NCBI GenBank assembly: GCA_019096155.1
Contig: JAHCVI010000004.1
Location: 3,100,001 to 3,164,000 of the forward strand
Source: Staphylotrichum longicolle
Taxonomy: Eukaryota; Ascomycota; Sordariomycetes; Sordariales; Chaetomiaceae
DNA length: 64,000 nt
Reading direction: 5' to 3'
Below are positions 43,636 through 53,834 of this stretch, piece by piece; position 1 is the stretch's first letter, and every line of letters starts with the position of its first letter. The position numbers were made by a program, and so were the translations under genes. Below the pieces are notes generated by a model. That model was not told where the DNA came from. It saw only the letters and a program-made list of their open reading frames with translations, and made no database searches.

Positions 43636-44946
43636 TCAGAACCCCTGAACATGTGTCCCGACGCCCTTCTCCTTTGCAAATTCAATAACGTGCATGCCAA
43701 TGGACAAGTCCATCAAGCCCAATCCTACACTCTTGTAAATGACGTTGCCAGTCTGAAGCCAGTGTTCCAACTTGTCCTTCCTCGCACTTGCCTCCTTCCC
43801 AAGCAGTTCTCCCAGCCTGCACAACCTCGGTCAGCACTTAACTCCAGAACAAGCACAGCAAAGGGGAAGACAACAACTTACTCAACCATCTGCTCCTCCC
43901 TCACTCCAGCCTCAATCAGCTCCCCCGCCTCCGTCAACGCCCCCTCGATCGTATCCACCACCCACGCCCGCCTCCCTCTCCCCCGACCCTCGACCGCCCT
44001 CCTCACCAACCCCTGCGGCACCTCCCTCATCTCGGGGGTATAACTCCCAATCGCCACCACCAACCTCCCCTTTTCCTCCCCCCCCCCCCCTTCCCAACCC
44101 CCGCATCAAACAACTCCTCCGTCGACGGCGTGCAGCAGACCACCACATCCGCCTCCCTCAACGCCCCCTCCACCTTCTTCTCCTCCTCCTCCTCGCCCCT
44201 CACCAGCCCCTCAAACACGCACCCCGCCCACCCTTCCCTCTCCTTCACAACCTCCTCCAGACCAGTCACGAACCGCTGCACCACCCCCTTCAGCGAATCG
44301 CTCGCCCGCCGGTTGACGAAGACGACCCTCTTCACGGCGGCGCCCCGCGTCAAGAGCACGAGGCGCGCGTGCCAGTAGGCCTGCTCGCCGCAGCCGAAGA
44401 CGACGAGGGTGAGGGTCCCCGGTGGGGCGGGGTGGCGGCGCTGGACGAGGGCGAGCGAGGCCAGCGCGGTGCGGAAGGCGGTCAGCGTGCTGGCGGAGAG
44501 GAAGCCCAGCGGGGTGCCCTGCGGGGTGAGGAGGGTGAGGGTGCCGGTGGGGCGGATGGGCGGGAGGGAAGCGGGGGGGGTGGTGGTGGTGGTGGTGGAG
44601 GTTGGGGAGGTGAGGGTTATGACTGTGGGATGGAAGGCGGGGTTGTTAGTGCAACAAGTATTTGTGGGAGGTAAAGGGGCAGAGGGAGGGTGACGGGGTG
44701 GTGGTTACCCTTGATGCCGTTGCCGGTAGAGTTGCACGAGGGCATGAAGAGGGTGGTGGCGCCTGTTGCAGCGCTGTGAACGGATATGCGCTCGGGCTGG
44801 TGGACCGAGGTGGTTTCATCTTGGCGGGTGGTAGAGTACTCGTGCAGGGCCGAGGCGAGGGCGTCCTGGAACCCTGCCAGTTCCGGGAGGGTCAGGTTCT
44901 CGAGGAGGGACCGGATCTGGTCGTCGGTGAGAACGGTGAGCGTCAT
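43636..44946 (-). CDS. Ornithine cyclodeaminase / mu-crystallin family protein (one frameshift)
   Basis: Model: complement(join(43636..43816, 43882..44622, 44709..44946)) with one missing base (or two extra) in a 13-C run at 44078-44090; corrected length is 386 aa. N-terminal LTDDQIRSLLENL starts the family fold. The substrate strand TLTLLTPQGTPLGFL follows intron 1, the Rossmann NAD-binding motif VVFGCGEQAYWHARLVLL follows, then VVFVNRRASDSL and ADVVVCCTPSTEELF. After the run come VVAIGSYTPEMREVP and the C-terminal SVGLGLMDLSIGMHV. Introns have GTAACC and GTAAGT donors. Family members use NAD(H) for cyclodeamination or imine/ketimine reduction; the substrate here is unknown. Divergent from the peroxidase gene. 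Confidence 0.87.
44078..44090 (+). repeat. Homopolymer of 13 C inside coding sequence
   Basis: The run encodes glycines on the minus strand. The conserved frame of the cyclodeaminase-family gene changes exactly here, so the run length is probably wrong by one. Confidence 0.8.
44580..44600 (+). repeat. GGT trinucleotide repeat (Thr run on minus strand)
   Basis: A short triplet repeat encoding a Thr run in the cyclodeaminase-family protein. Confidence 0.7.
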
Positions 44947-45709
44947 TTTGGTCTAGGTGGCACTCGTATGTCTGTTGAGGATGATGTGGTTTATCGGAGC
45001 AGTCCAGGGAGAGATGCCAGGTTATAAGCCCGGGTGAGATCACCGGGGCCCCGCGCCGGGTTCGGAGCCGGGTGGGCCGGATCACAGTGCCAAGCCCGTC
45101 GCTGGCCGGAGCCAGTGGACCACTTGCATGTTGTTGTTATTGTTGTTGTTGTTGTTGTTGTTGTTAATCCGGGACAACTTCACTCACGCAATCCCACAAC
45201 GGAGCTTGAAGTGAACTCTGGCTAATACAGCTACAGGAATACAACTTACATCATAACACGCAGTAGCTGCAGGCTGCCCGGGTTTACGGACCAGACGAGC
45301 TCCCCATCGGTCTAGACCTGATCCTGCAAGGCCCTGCAGCCAGACGGACGGCTTCCTCATCGTTTCCGAAGTCTTGAACCAGGGAATGCTACATGATCTC
45401 GTCCCGTGTCTCGAACGCATCTCAGTCGTTCCCGAGGGCCCGAGGACTGCCCCCTCTCCACGAACGACATGGCCTGAGGAGAAAACGTACCATAGCTCCG
45501 GAGATCCTTCTGCCGTATGTCCGCTATGACACCGTGGGGGGCACCTCCGCATGCTATCAAGCTAGAAGGAAACATGGGTTTCAATACGAAAAAGGAAATA
45601 CGACGATGGTGGTTTATAACCACCTCAAGTCGACCATCTTCAGCTCGACTCGTCGCCAAGACTAATTCCTGATTTCGTTACACTTTCTCGTCTTTACCTC
45701 TCGCTCGCT
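44947..45709. other. Divergent promoter of cyclodeaminase-family and peroxidase genes
   Basis: 763 bp with a TTG microsatellite (listed separately). No gene seen. Confidence 0.5.
45130..45165 (+). repeat. TTG microsatellite
   Basis: About twelve TTG/TGT units with one interruption, in the spacer between two divergent genes. Confidence 0.8.
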
Positions 45710-46895
45710 ATGGGGGTCAAGACTTTGTTCAAGCTATCCCTCGCTTTCGCTGCCGGTCTGTCGGGCACCTCCTGGGCCTACCCAGGCATGGGCAAGACCC
45801 TCGAGGACCTGTCATCCCTCGCAACCCGGCAGACCGGCTCTCAGCCAGAGTTGCTCGCCGATCTGGCGGCACTCGACGACGATGCTCTGTCGCCCGTAGG
45901 ATGGACCATCAAGCAGATTCTCCTCGCCAACCGGACCGCTGTCCAGCCTCACGACCCCAACACGGTGTACTCGCCGCCCGGCCCGCTCGGTAGCCGCGCG
46001 TGCCGCCGCGACACGTGCTGCCTCTGGAAGTATGTCGCCGACGAGATGGCCCAGGACTTTCTAGAATCGTCCGGGGAGTGCAACGACCTCGCTCGTCAGG
46101 CCGTCCGTCTCGGCTTCCACGACGCGGGCAGCTGGTCCAAGTCAGCGAGCAGCGGCGGCGCGGACGGGTCCATCATCCTCGCCGGGGAGTGGAGGCGCAA
46201 CGAGAACCGCGGCCTCGAGTCCATCGCGCGCCAGATGCAGCTCTGGTACGACAAGTGGCACCCCCAAGGCGCGGGCATGGCCGACCTGATCCAGATGGCC
46301 TCCAACGTGGCCGCCGTATCCTGCCCCCTGGGGCCTCGAGTCCGCTCGTTTGTCGGGCGTCCGGACAGCTCCAGACCCGAACCGGCGAACCTCCTGCCTG
46401 GGCCGAACGACGACGCCGCGTCACTCGTGGCGCTCTTCGAGGACAAGACCATCGTCCTGCGCGAGCTGATCGCCCTCATCGGCGCCCACACCACCAGCAC
46501 ACAGCGCTTTGTTGATCCGGCCATGGCAGGGGCTCCCCAGGACACCACTCCAGGCGTGTGGGACGCGTCCTGGTACAACGAGACTCTTGACGAGACATCG
46601 CCGCCCCAGGTCTTTAGGTTTGAGAGTGATTTGGCGTTGGCGCGGTACCCGGGAGCCCAGCAATTTTGGAAGAGCTTTGAGAACCCGGCGAATGAGCAGT
46701 TTGCGTGGAACAATGTGAGTCTGCCTGCTTCCATGACTCTAGAAATGGCAAAGCGAGTAGATACTAAGACAACCCCAGGCGTATGCTGGCGCCTACGTCC
46801 GCCTCAGCCTCCTCGGCGTGGAGAGCCTCAACGACCTGGAGGAGTGTACGGGAGTGCTGCCACTACCCAACAACCGAGTGTCGAGCTCGCGCTAA
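45710..46895 (+). CDS. Secreted class II-like heme peroxidase
   Basis: Model: join(45710..46714, 46779..46895), 373 aa; GTGAGT donor, CCCCAG acceptor, phase 0. Residues 1-23 are a signal peptide ending SWA before YPGMGK. The peroxidase fold carries distal Arg ~133 and His ~137 in VRLGFHDAGSW, the calcium/heme segment GGADGSIILAGE and proximal His ~260 in LIALIGAHTTSTQRF. Several Cys (CRRDTCCLWKY, GECNDL, SCPLGPR, EECTG) suit disulfides of secreted fungal peroxidases. Motifs fit the ascomycete relatives of class II (lignin/manganese) peroxidases. No complete manganese site or surface tryptophan can be confirmed by eye, so substrate is open; oxidation of phenolics with hydrogen peroxide outside the cell is the family role. 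Confidence 0.9.
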
Positions 46896-47330
46896 AGGAA
46901 GATGGGCTTGCGTGTTGAAGATGAAAGATCGGTAGGAGGGCTCGGAGGGGTAGGGGCTACCTTGTCGATACGAAGACGGTGATTGCTGTATTTCAACAAA
47001 CTTGTTTTTTATACGCAAGGAGGAGGAGATAGTGGGCAACAGGTACCCCATCAGAGGCAGCTTGTTAGTTTAATTAATAAAGATGTATTGCTCCAAAGAC
47101 ACGACACACTGATACGCTTCAAAGCAAGCTGGCAATCCTTCCCAGTCCATACTCCAGTGCCAAACCACAAATCGCATTCCCATGCAGCCCCCGGACCAAA
47201 AACAAAAACCATTCAACACCGCACCCCACACCCACTTTACGAACGCAACCATACCGAACACGAAACGCCCCCCTCCCAAGCGCGTTCCCTGTCTCCCCAT
47301 CACCGCACCGACATGGACGCATTGCCCCCC
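46896..47330. other. Convergent 3' regions
   Basis: 435 bp between the stops of the peroxidase and carbonic anhydrase genes. No gene seen. Confidence 0.5.
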
Positions 47331-48145
47331 CTAAACACCAACTGCGCATGCCTCCCCCTCACCACCTCCTCCCGGCCCCGCCGACCCCCTCCCCTTCGCC
47401 CTCGTCCCGAACCCCAGATCCCTGATCCTGCCGCACCCGATATCGAACAGACACCCGTGCACCTCGAGCCCCCTCTCGCGGATCGCGTCCTGCACCACCC
47501 CGTTCGCCATCAGCACCCTCACGCCGGCCTCGACGTTGAGCTCGGCGATGCGCACCGCGCGCGCCGCGTCGTCCTTGATGGCGCCCAGCTCCTCCGCGTG
47601 CGCCATCTTGACCGCTTTCAGCGGGGTCAGCCACGTGTCGAGCACGCCGCCGACGCGGCCGTCGCCGAGCGCCGCGACGGCGCCGCCGCAGGCCGTGTGG
47701 CCGCACAGCACGACGTGTTTGACTTTGAGGTGGACGACGGCGTACTCGATGACGGCCGACGTGTTGATGTCGGTCGGCGAGATGATGTTGGCGATGTTGC
47801 GGTGCACGAAGACGTCGCCGGGCTGGAGGCCCAGGATGGTGGTCTCGGGGCAGCGCGAGTCGGAGCAGCCGAGCCAGACTGGGCAAGGGGGAGAGTGGGT
47901 TAGTTTGGAGGGTGGGGAGGGAGGAAGGGAAGGGGAGATAAGAGCGTACGGATCTGGGGAGATTGCCCCGAGGCGAGCTTCGGGAAGAAGTTGGGGTTCT
48001 GGTGGGCTTTATAGCCTGCCCAGGCGTTGTTGGAGCTCAGGGCGTAGAGGAAGCTGTCTTCTACTCTGGGTGTTAGTTTGTCTGTCTGCCTGGGTTGAGA
48101 GGGAGGAGAAAGAGATAAGCAAGGGAAAAGCGCACCTTGAGCCAT
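47331..48145 (-). CDS. Beta-class carbonic anhydrase
   Basis: Model: complement(join(47331..47878, 47950..48063, 48136..48145)), 223 aa. The first exon is 10 nt (three codons and one base). The zinc ligands are Cys ~46 in LGCSDSR, His ~102 and Cys ~105 in CGHTACGG, and the Asp-Arg dyad is D48-R50. Further conserved parts are PGDVFVHRNIANI and SAVIEYAVVHLKVKHVV. The C-terminus (YRVRQ-like end with DIGCGRIRDLGF) is followed by a Gly-rich tail. The enzyme interconverts CO2 and bicarbonate; there is no obvious mitochondrial presequence, so it is probably cytosolic, supplying bicarbonate to carboxylases or for CO2 sensing. Confidence 0.93.
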
Positions 48146-49781
48146 CTTGTCGCGATATCGACCACACAGCCAACACACGGAATAGTTCAAAAAAGAGTCA
48201 AGGTAAACCCAGCAGGAGAGAGAATCCAAAACTAAACAAAAAACTCCAGCAGCTCAGCGCCAGATATTAAAACCACCAAGACGCGGGATTTTCTCTCTCT
48301 CTTTCTCTCTGTCCGTCCGCCCGCAGCAGTGATCGGCCGGGGGTTGGCTGGGCGCGCCGGACCTTGCAGCTCAGGTAATTATTGTCGAGCGGGTGGTGGT
48401 GGTGCAATCTCTCCCGAAACGGCTTATACTTCGAACCACCCTCGTCTCGGAAGGGTTAGGCGCACCGGCGGGATGGGTCGAATCAGAAAGTGTCCTCCCT
48501 CCCCCACGCGTCGCCGCAACCGAGCACACGCACACACACACCGCCAAGAAGAAAAAGCTTGAGATCAAAGAGTGAGGGGCAAGAGAGCCGCGGAGAGCCG
48601 TGGAGGTGCAGCAGCTAAGCACTTTTCGGGGGCTGCGGGAGGCGGCGGAGGAACCGTGTGAGCTGAGAGTTTGGTCCGGGGCGGGGGTTGGTTTCGTGGA
48701 GGTGCGTGGGGTGATTTTGTTGAGAGGGGGGATTGCAACAGCCTGTCTGCCTGCAGCAAGTGAGAGGATGCCTTCTTTATACACAAAAAGTGAGAAAGAT
48801 GGACAGTTTGTGGTGGACGTGGTCTTACACCTCCTGAGACCGAGTATGCATATTTGTCTACGTACCCCTCTCCGGCGCTCTGGGACTCGGATATCGGCGC
48901 GCAACCAAGTCTGTGTGACCAGAGGTCGGGATCCGAACGAAAAGGGCAGAGCTGACCCCCTCGTCTCATGTCTGAGGTGCTGCATGAAACTCCTCTTCCC
49001 CCTCTCGCAACCCCTCCGGTCCGGAGATCTGTTTGGTGAACAACATGGGAGAGACCTGGGGAAGCCTCGAATGCCTTGCGTGCTGATTAGAAACACGCTG
49101 AAAGGATCGGTCAACCATTTCCCGGCTTGGGTTTGCTTACACAGTTAATTGCCGTCTTGGGATTCTTCAAGACTTGGAAACAGCCGGCTGGGCGTGGACG
49201 GGTGCTTTCGAGTGCATCTTGGCACTGATATGGCTTCTCTTGGGCCGCATCGGAGAGGCAAGACGACATGTCCTGGTGCATCGAACTCTGGAAGCATCTC
49301 CGTCTCCCCGGCTTAATTCAGCACACACCCCGGATGCTGGCGATCCTTCACTCGTGTTGCATAACGTTCGTCGAGGCCGTCGAAACTCAGCTTGGCCTGC
49401 CCCTTGATGCGACACCCGATTCGCATTCGGTTGGTCATGGAAAACCCCCGTGCCGTCCCTGCGCTTGCGGGTTAAGCTCCAAACCTAAAACCTAAAACAG
49501 GGATGTCCGTGTGACATACCAGGAGGTTGCATCGAGGGAACATTGAGCGTCCAAACACCATCACAGCACATGGGATTCTGAACTCCCGCATCTTGGGGTA
49601 TCCGTGGCATTCATTCAGTTGTCCCAGCCCAAAAAGTAAAAACAAACAAACAAACAACCAGATATCAACGCCCGTAGGTGGCGGAGGCAAGCAGTTTATT
49701 TCACCCTGATCTGGTTTTGGTATTCCCGTACGCCATTCGTAAGTGCAGACCGCGCGCCCATCCGACCATTGCAATGCCTCA
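48146..49781. other. Intergenic, no supported gene
   Basis: 1.6 kb upstream of carbonic anhydrase and downstream of eL8. A 247-codon open frame at 48371-49114 on the minus strand lacks domain signs and has the composition of a chance frame. Pyrimidine-rich DNA at 48290-48320 is probably leader sequence. Confidence 0.5.
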
Positions 49782-50933
49782 TTAAACCTTGATGGCGGAC
49801 TCGAGGGCCTTCTGGCGCTTCTCGATGCGCTTCTGGGCCTTGTAGCCCATGATGCCACCGCCCCACTTCTTGCGGGCATCCTCGTTCTTCTCGACGTAGC
49901 CCTCCTTGATGGCAGAGACGAGCTTGGAGAGCTCGCTCTTGTCCTCGGAGCGGACCTCGGTGATGGCGAGGACAGCGGCAGTCTTTTTGACCTGGTTAGC
50001 AACCCGTTGAAACAAGAAGCATGCCGACGGTACAATGCTCACCTTCTTGTGGACGACAGTGCCGAGGCGGGCCTTGCCCTTGATGATGGCGTAGGGGACG
50101 CCCATCTTGCGGCAGAGAGCGGGCAGGAAGATGACGAGCTCGATGGGGTCGACATCGTTGGGGATGAGGACGAGCGAGGCCTTCTTGTTCTCAATCAGGC
50201 CAACAACGTGGTTGAGACCGTACTTGACGACGTAGGGCTTCTTGCTGACGTCCTCCTTCTTCTTGCCCTCCTTGATGGCGGTGGCCTCCTTGAGGAGACG
50301 CTCCTTCTTCTCCGTCTTGGTCTCAGGGCGGTACTTGTTGAGGAGCTTGAAGGCCTGGGCGGCGGTGTTCTTGTCGAGGACCTGCTGGAACTGGGCGATC
50401 GCAGGCGGGACCTTCAGGCGCATGTTGAGGATCTTCTTCTGGCGCTGGAGGCGGACATACTCCGGCCACTTGACCATGCGCGACAGGTTGCGCTTGGGCT
50501 GGATGGCCTGGCCGATGCCGAAGTTCCGGGGCCGCTTCTCGATGAGCGGGTTCTACACACACGTCAGCGCACGCGACTGGGGGAGATCTGGATTGGGGAA
50601 AGCAACTCACCTTGGGGGCCTTCTTGGAACCGGCCTTCCCCTGAGGGAAGGGGGCCGGGGCGACCTTCTTACCAGACTTCTGAGGCTATCATTGAGAAGA
50701 AGACATCAGTAAATGTTTTCCATTGACTGTGGTCTTCGTGTCTCTAAAGAGCGGCCGGGCGGCGTTGCCGCGCACCACGAGCCAGCTCAAGCCATTCTTC
50801 ACCTGCGGTTTTGCAACCAGCAAGCGGAATCTCATGCATCTCTAAAGTTCCGAGGAATTGTTCGAGACCATGGTGCAAGCACGCATCGTGAGATGCCTTG
50901 CAAACGGTGTTATCGTCATCGGGTGCTTACCAT
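49782..50933 (-). CDS. RPL8: Cytosolic large-subunit ribosomal protein eL8
   Basis: Model: complement(join(49782..49982, 50043..50552, 50611..50685, 50931..50933)), 262 aa. The first coding exon is just the ATG, directly followed by a GTAAGC donor and a 245-bp intron; this keeps the conserved start PQKSGKKVAPAPFPQGKAGS. Further parts are NPLIEKRPRNFGIGQAIQP, MVKWPEYVRLQRQKKIL, the L7Ae RNA-binding domain (GLNHVVGLIENKKASLVLI, DVDPIELVIFLPALCRKMGV, YAIIKGKARLGTVVHKK) and the end WGGGIMGYKAQKRIEKRQKA. For the last intron I chose the AAAAAG acceptor: it matches the family sequence HKKTAAV and leaves a normal distance to the CTAAC branch, whereas the CAG eight bases upstream would add VKK. eL8 binds 25S rRNA. 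Confidence 0.95.
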
Positions 50934-51282
50934 TTTGTCGTTTGGCGATTGCTCAAGGACCGGAGCTGTTGACCAGAGAATAATTCTGCGGATGGAAATT
51001 TTGGAGGAGCTGCGCAAGAAAAAGAGGTTGTGGATTTTTGGGCGCTCGGACCAGCAGGGCATGGCGGGGAATCTTCGGCGGTTCGATGCTTCTGCTGGTT
51101 ATGCCCACCCCACCCGTAGCCTTTTTGAGGTTGGGCCTGGGCCTTCGAGTCAAAAGAGTCAACACCGATTTGACGGGCACTTATGTCAACTCCCGAAGTG
51201 CAGATTCAACGACCAAACTGATATGCGGAGTGCATCTTGGTATTGATCAGTCCCCAACACGATAAGACCATCGTACAACCCC
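50934..51282. other. Divergent promoter of eL8 and NCS6 genes
   Basis: 349 bp separating two divergent translation-related genes. No motif recognised with confidence. Confidence 0.5.
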
Positions 51283-52479
51283 ATGCGCCCCGCGCTCTGC
51301 GTCAACTGCAAGACTGAGCGGGCCCTCATCAAACGGCCTAAGAACCACGAAAAGCTCTGCAAAGCCTGCTTCATCGCAGTGTTTGAGGATGAAGTCCACC
51401 ACACCATCACATCATCACGGCTGTTTTCCCCCGGCGAGAAGGTGGCAATAGGTGCTTCTGGCGGCAAGGACTCGACGGTTCTCGCCTCGGTTCTCAAGAC
51501 GCTGAATGAGCGCCACAACTATGGACTCGAGCTGGTTCTCTTGAGCATAGACGAAGGGATCAAGGGCTACCGGGACGACTCGTTAGAGACGGTCAAGCGA
51601 AACGCAGTGCAGTACGAAATGCCACTCAAGGTGGTCGGTTACGACGAACTGTACGGGGGTGAGGACCAAGTCGTTGAGACGATTGGCAAGAAGGGCAACT
51701 GCACGTACTGTGGCGTCTTCCGGCGGCAGGCACTCGACCGGGGCGCCAAGATGCTCGGCATCAAGCACGTCGTGACAGGCCACAACGCCGATGACGTTGC
51801 TGAGACAGTCCTGATGAACCTCCTACGCGGCGACCTGGCGCGTCTCTCGCGAAGCACTAGTATCGTGACAGGAGACAGCCGGTCCGAGGTCAAGAGAAGC
51901 AAGCCCCTTAAGTACTCGTACGAGAAGGAGATCGTTCTCTATGCTCACCATAAGAAGCTCGACTACTTCAGCACAGAGTGCATATACAGCCCCGAGGCGT
52001 TTCGCGGCAGCGCGAGGGGCCTCATCAAGCAGCTCGAGCGAGTGCGTCCAACTGCCATTCTAGACATTGTCCGGAGCGGGGAGGACATGGCGCGGCTGGT
52101 ACCTGGAGAGTCGAAGCCGTCTTGCGCTTGCAAGGGACAAGCACCTGGTGCTTTGGCGTCTGCGGAAGACGATATTGGCGGGTGTGGGTCGCAGAACGGG
52201 CGAACGCCAGGAAATGAAATGGCCGCCATGGACAAGCGGCTGCGAGAGAATGAGGCACACGAAGGGCTCGAGATTGATGTCGCGAAGGCGATGTCTGAGA
52301 GCAAAACCGGGAGCGAGAGACAAAGGGAGCTCCCCATCAGGGGTGGGCATGGCGATTCCAAGCCCCGGCAGGTCCTGGGGAACTGCAAGCGCTGCGGTTA
52401 CATGTCGAGCCAGGATATTTGCCAGGCATGCATGCTCCTCGAGGGTCTGAACAAGAACAGGGCTCAGATACAAATTTGA
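51283..52479 (+). CDS. NCS6: Cytoplasmic tRNA 2-thiolation protein 1 (NCS6/CTU1)
   Basis: Single exon, 398 aa. With NCS2 and the URM1 sulfur carrier it thiolates the wobble uridine of tRNAs for Lys, Glu and Gln in the cytosol. The N-terminal zinc site is CVNCKTERA...CKAC, the PP-loop ATP-pyrophosphatase motif SGGKDST is at residues ~60-65, and the catalytic-cysteine region is GNCTYCGVFRRQAL with TGHNADDVAETVLMNLLRGD. FSTECIYSPEAFRGSARGLI follows. The C-terminal zinc ribbon is CKRCGYMSSQDICQACML. An unusual Ser/Gly/Glu-rich insert of about 90 residues lies before this ribbon. It is divergent from the eL8 gene, and its 3' end touches the NDUFA1-like gene on the other strand. Confidence 0.96.
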   Translation: MRPALCVNCKTERALIKRPKNHEKLCKACFIAVFEDEVHHTITSSRLFSPGEKVAIGASGGKDSTVLASVLKTLNERHNYGLELVLLSIDEGIKGYRDDSLETVKRNAVQYEMPLKVVGYDELYGGEDQVVETIGKKGNCTYCGVFRRQALDRGAKMLGIKHVVTGHNADDVAETVLMNLLRGDLARLSRSTSIVTGDSRSEVKRSKPLKYSYEKEIVLYAHHKKLDYFSTECIYSPEAFRGSARGLIKQLERVRPTAILDIVRSGEDMARLVPGESKPSCACKGQAPGALASAEDDIGGCGSQNGRTPGNEMAAMDKRLRENEAHEGLEIDVAKAMSESKTGSERQRELPIRGGHGDSKPRQVLGNCKRCGYMSSQDICQACMLLEGLNKNRAQIQI

Positions 52480-53081
52480 ATTTTGTACACTGCGAAGGTG
52501 CCGGCCAAAGGCAGGAGATCCAAGGTTGTCCTGCATGTGCGTGTCCCCGGGCCGACTCGTGTCCCCTCTGCAGCAAGTTGTTTTTGTCTCTGCCATCTAT
52601 GACATCCGCCTCTCGACCTATATTCTGTAAGCTTCCGATCTGTCCATTTGGAGGCCATCCAGGCACGCACTCTCCAGGGGTTGTTTAGCTCGAAGCCGGG
52701 CGGCGCTATCGGGTTGTCTGATTGCCCTCGCAAGTATCCGGTGAGTCGCCTATCGCGGTCCATCACTGGAGACAGCTGTCAGTATCCCATGTCGTGTTTT
52801 CATATCGGAGTCAGCGGTCAATCGTACTTTGCTGTCGCAGAGTTAGCAAGAGCTGAAGCAGTTCCTCGCAACATGTCCGCCTACCTTGTCCCACTGGTCA
52901 AGCGACCACCTGTGCCTCTTGCCACCGCTGGCCATGTTCTTGATCTTGTTCAAACCAGCGCCAGACACGCCGAACATCTGGAAACCCGTCAGCGACCGTA
53001 GTCGACTCGCGCAGCTGCTCGACGAGAGCTCACAGCAATAATGATTCCATAGGGAATCAGAGTCTCGAAGGGGATCGGCAT
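52464..53081 (-). CDS. Complex I subunit NDUFA1 (MWFE)-like
   Basis: Exons complement(53034..53081), complement(52885..52977), then from about 52775 downward. Exon 1 gives MPIPFETLIPYGIIIA and exon 2 MFGVSGAGLNKIKNMASGGK followed by RHRWSLDQWDK. Together these are the short N-terminal membrane helix and basic stretch of NDUFA1. Exon 3 gives VMDRDRRLTGYLRGQSDN and IAPPGFELNNPW, a strongly conserved fungal end. The subunit is an accessory protein of the complex I membrane arm in the inner mitochondrial membrane. The second intron is uncertain: only a TGACAG acceptor at 52776 keeps frame, adding LSP; the better CCAG acceptor would need one more base. The frame continues to 52464, longer than the family norm, so the stop is also uncertain. 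Confidence 0.78.
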
Positions 53082-53834
53082 CGTGGCGGTGTGTTCGGCC
53101 TATTCAATTGAGTTAGCGTAGCGTGCAGTAGGAGGACTAGCATTGGAGTCGTACACGAAGCCCTCGTTGCCTGCGTGAGTGAAATACAGCTTCGAAGCTC
53201 GAGGTTCCTGGCTCTCGCGGATGTCATCCGGATTGGCGAATCGCTGGGTGGTCGAAATGTGATGCCTGAGGCACCAACAAGCACGCCGTGGAATTGACCG
53301 TTGGCCAGTGCGCAGATCCCCTGATTCGGGACCCGCCCATGCATCGAATTGATGACTAAGGGCTTCCTTCCAGCTGCAGCGACCAAAGAACACCCACGCT
53401 CAACAGAAGGGCAACTGCGACACGGGCAACCAAGCGTTGCATGACAGGCTCTTGACGGCATTTTCACAATCTCGACCGTGAACAACGCCAAAACACTGCC
53501 AAATATACGTGTCGTTGCCATTTATCGGCCAAAAAAATATCAAACTCACCCACCCTCGACCCCCAAGCCCGCGATCAGCGCGTCGCGCGCACGGTCCGTC
53601 CCTTGCGCATCCCTCCACGATTCCTATTCCCGACCTCTCGACTGCCGCAAGCCGCTGAGCTTTCGACCGCTCTCAAGGTCATGCGACGGGCATGAACAGT
53701 GACGTCCTGCCTATCTTCATCACTTGATATGCGCGACGCCAGCTACCGCGACGCTTGACGAGGCGCGCCAGAAACCCGTGTGTGGCCAGCGCCTGCTGGG
53801 TCCCTAGGCCGAGCTGGGAAACAACACTACGAAG
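53082..53834. other. Divergent promoter of NDUFA1-like and SAS3 genes
   Basis: 753 bp between two divergent genes. Short open frames of up to 154 codons on the minus strand have no recognisable content. Confidence 0.5.

Noticed and set aside
48371..49114. 247-codon minus-strand frame
   Set aside because: No recognisable motif, and its composition follows the local base bias; it also covers the leader of the carbonic anhydrase gene.
50686..50930. Possible snoRNA in the long eL8 intron
   Set aside because: The C-box-like GATGACG is imperfect, the nearest CTGA D box is over 200 bases away, and no clear H or ACA boxes are placed correctly.
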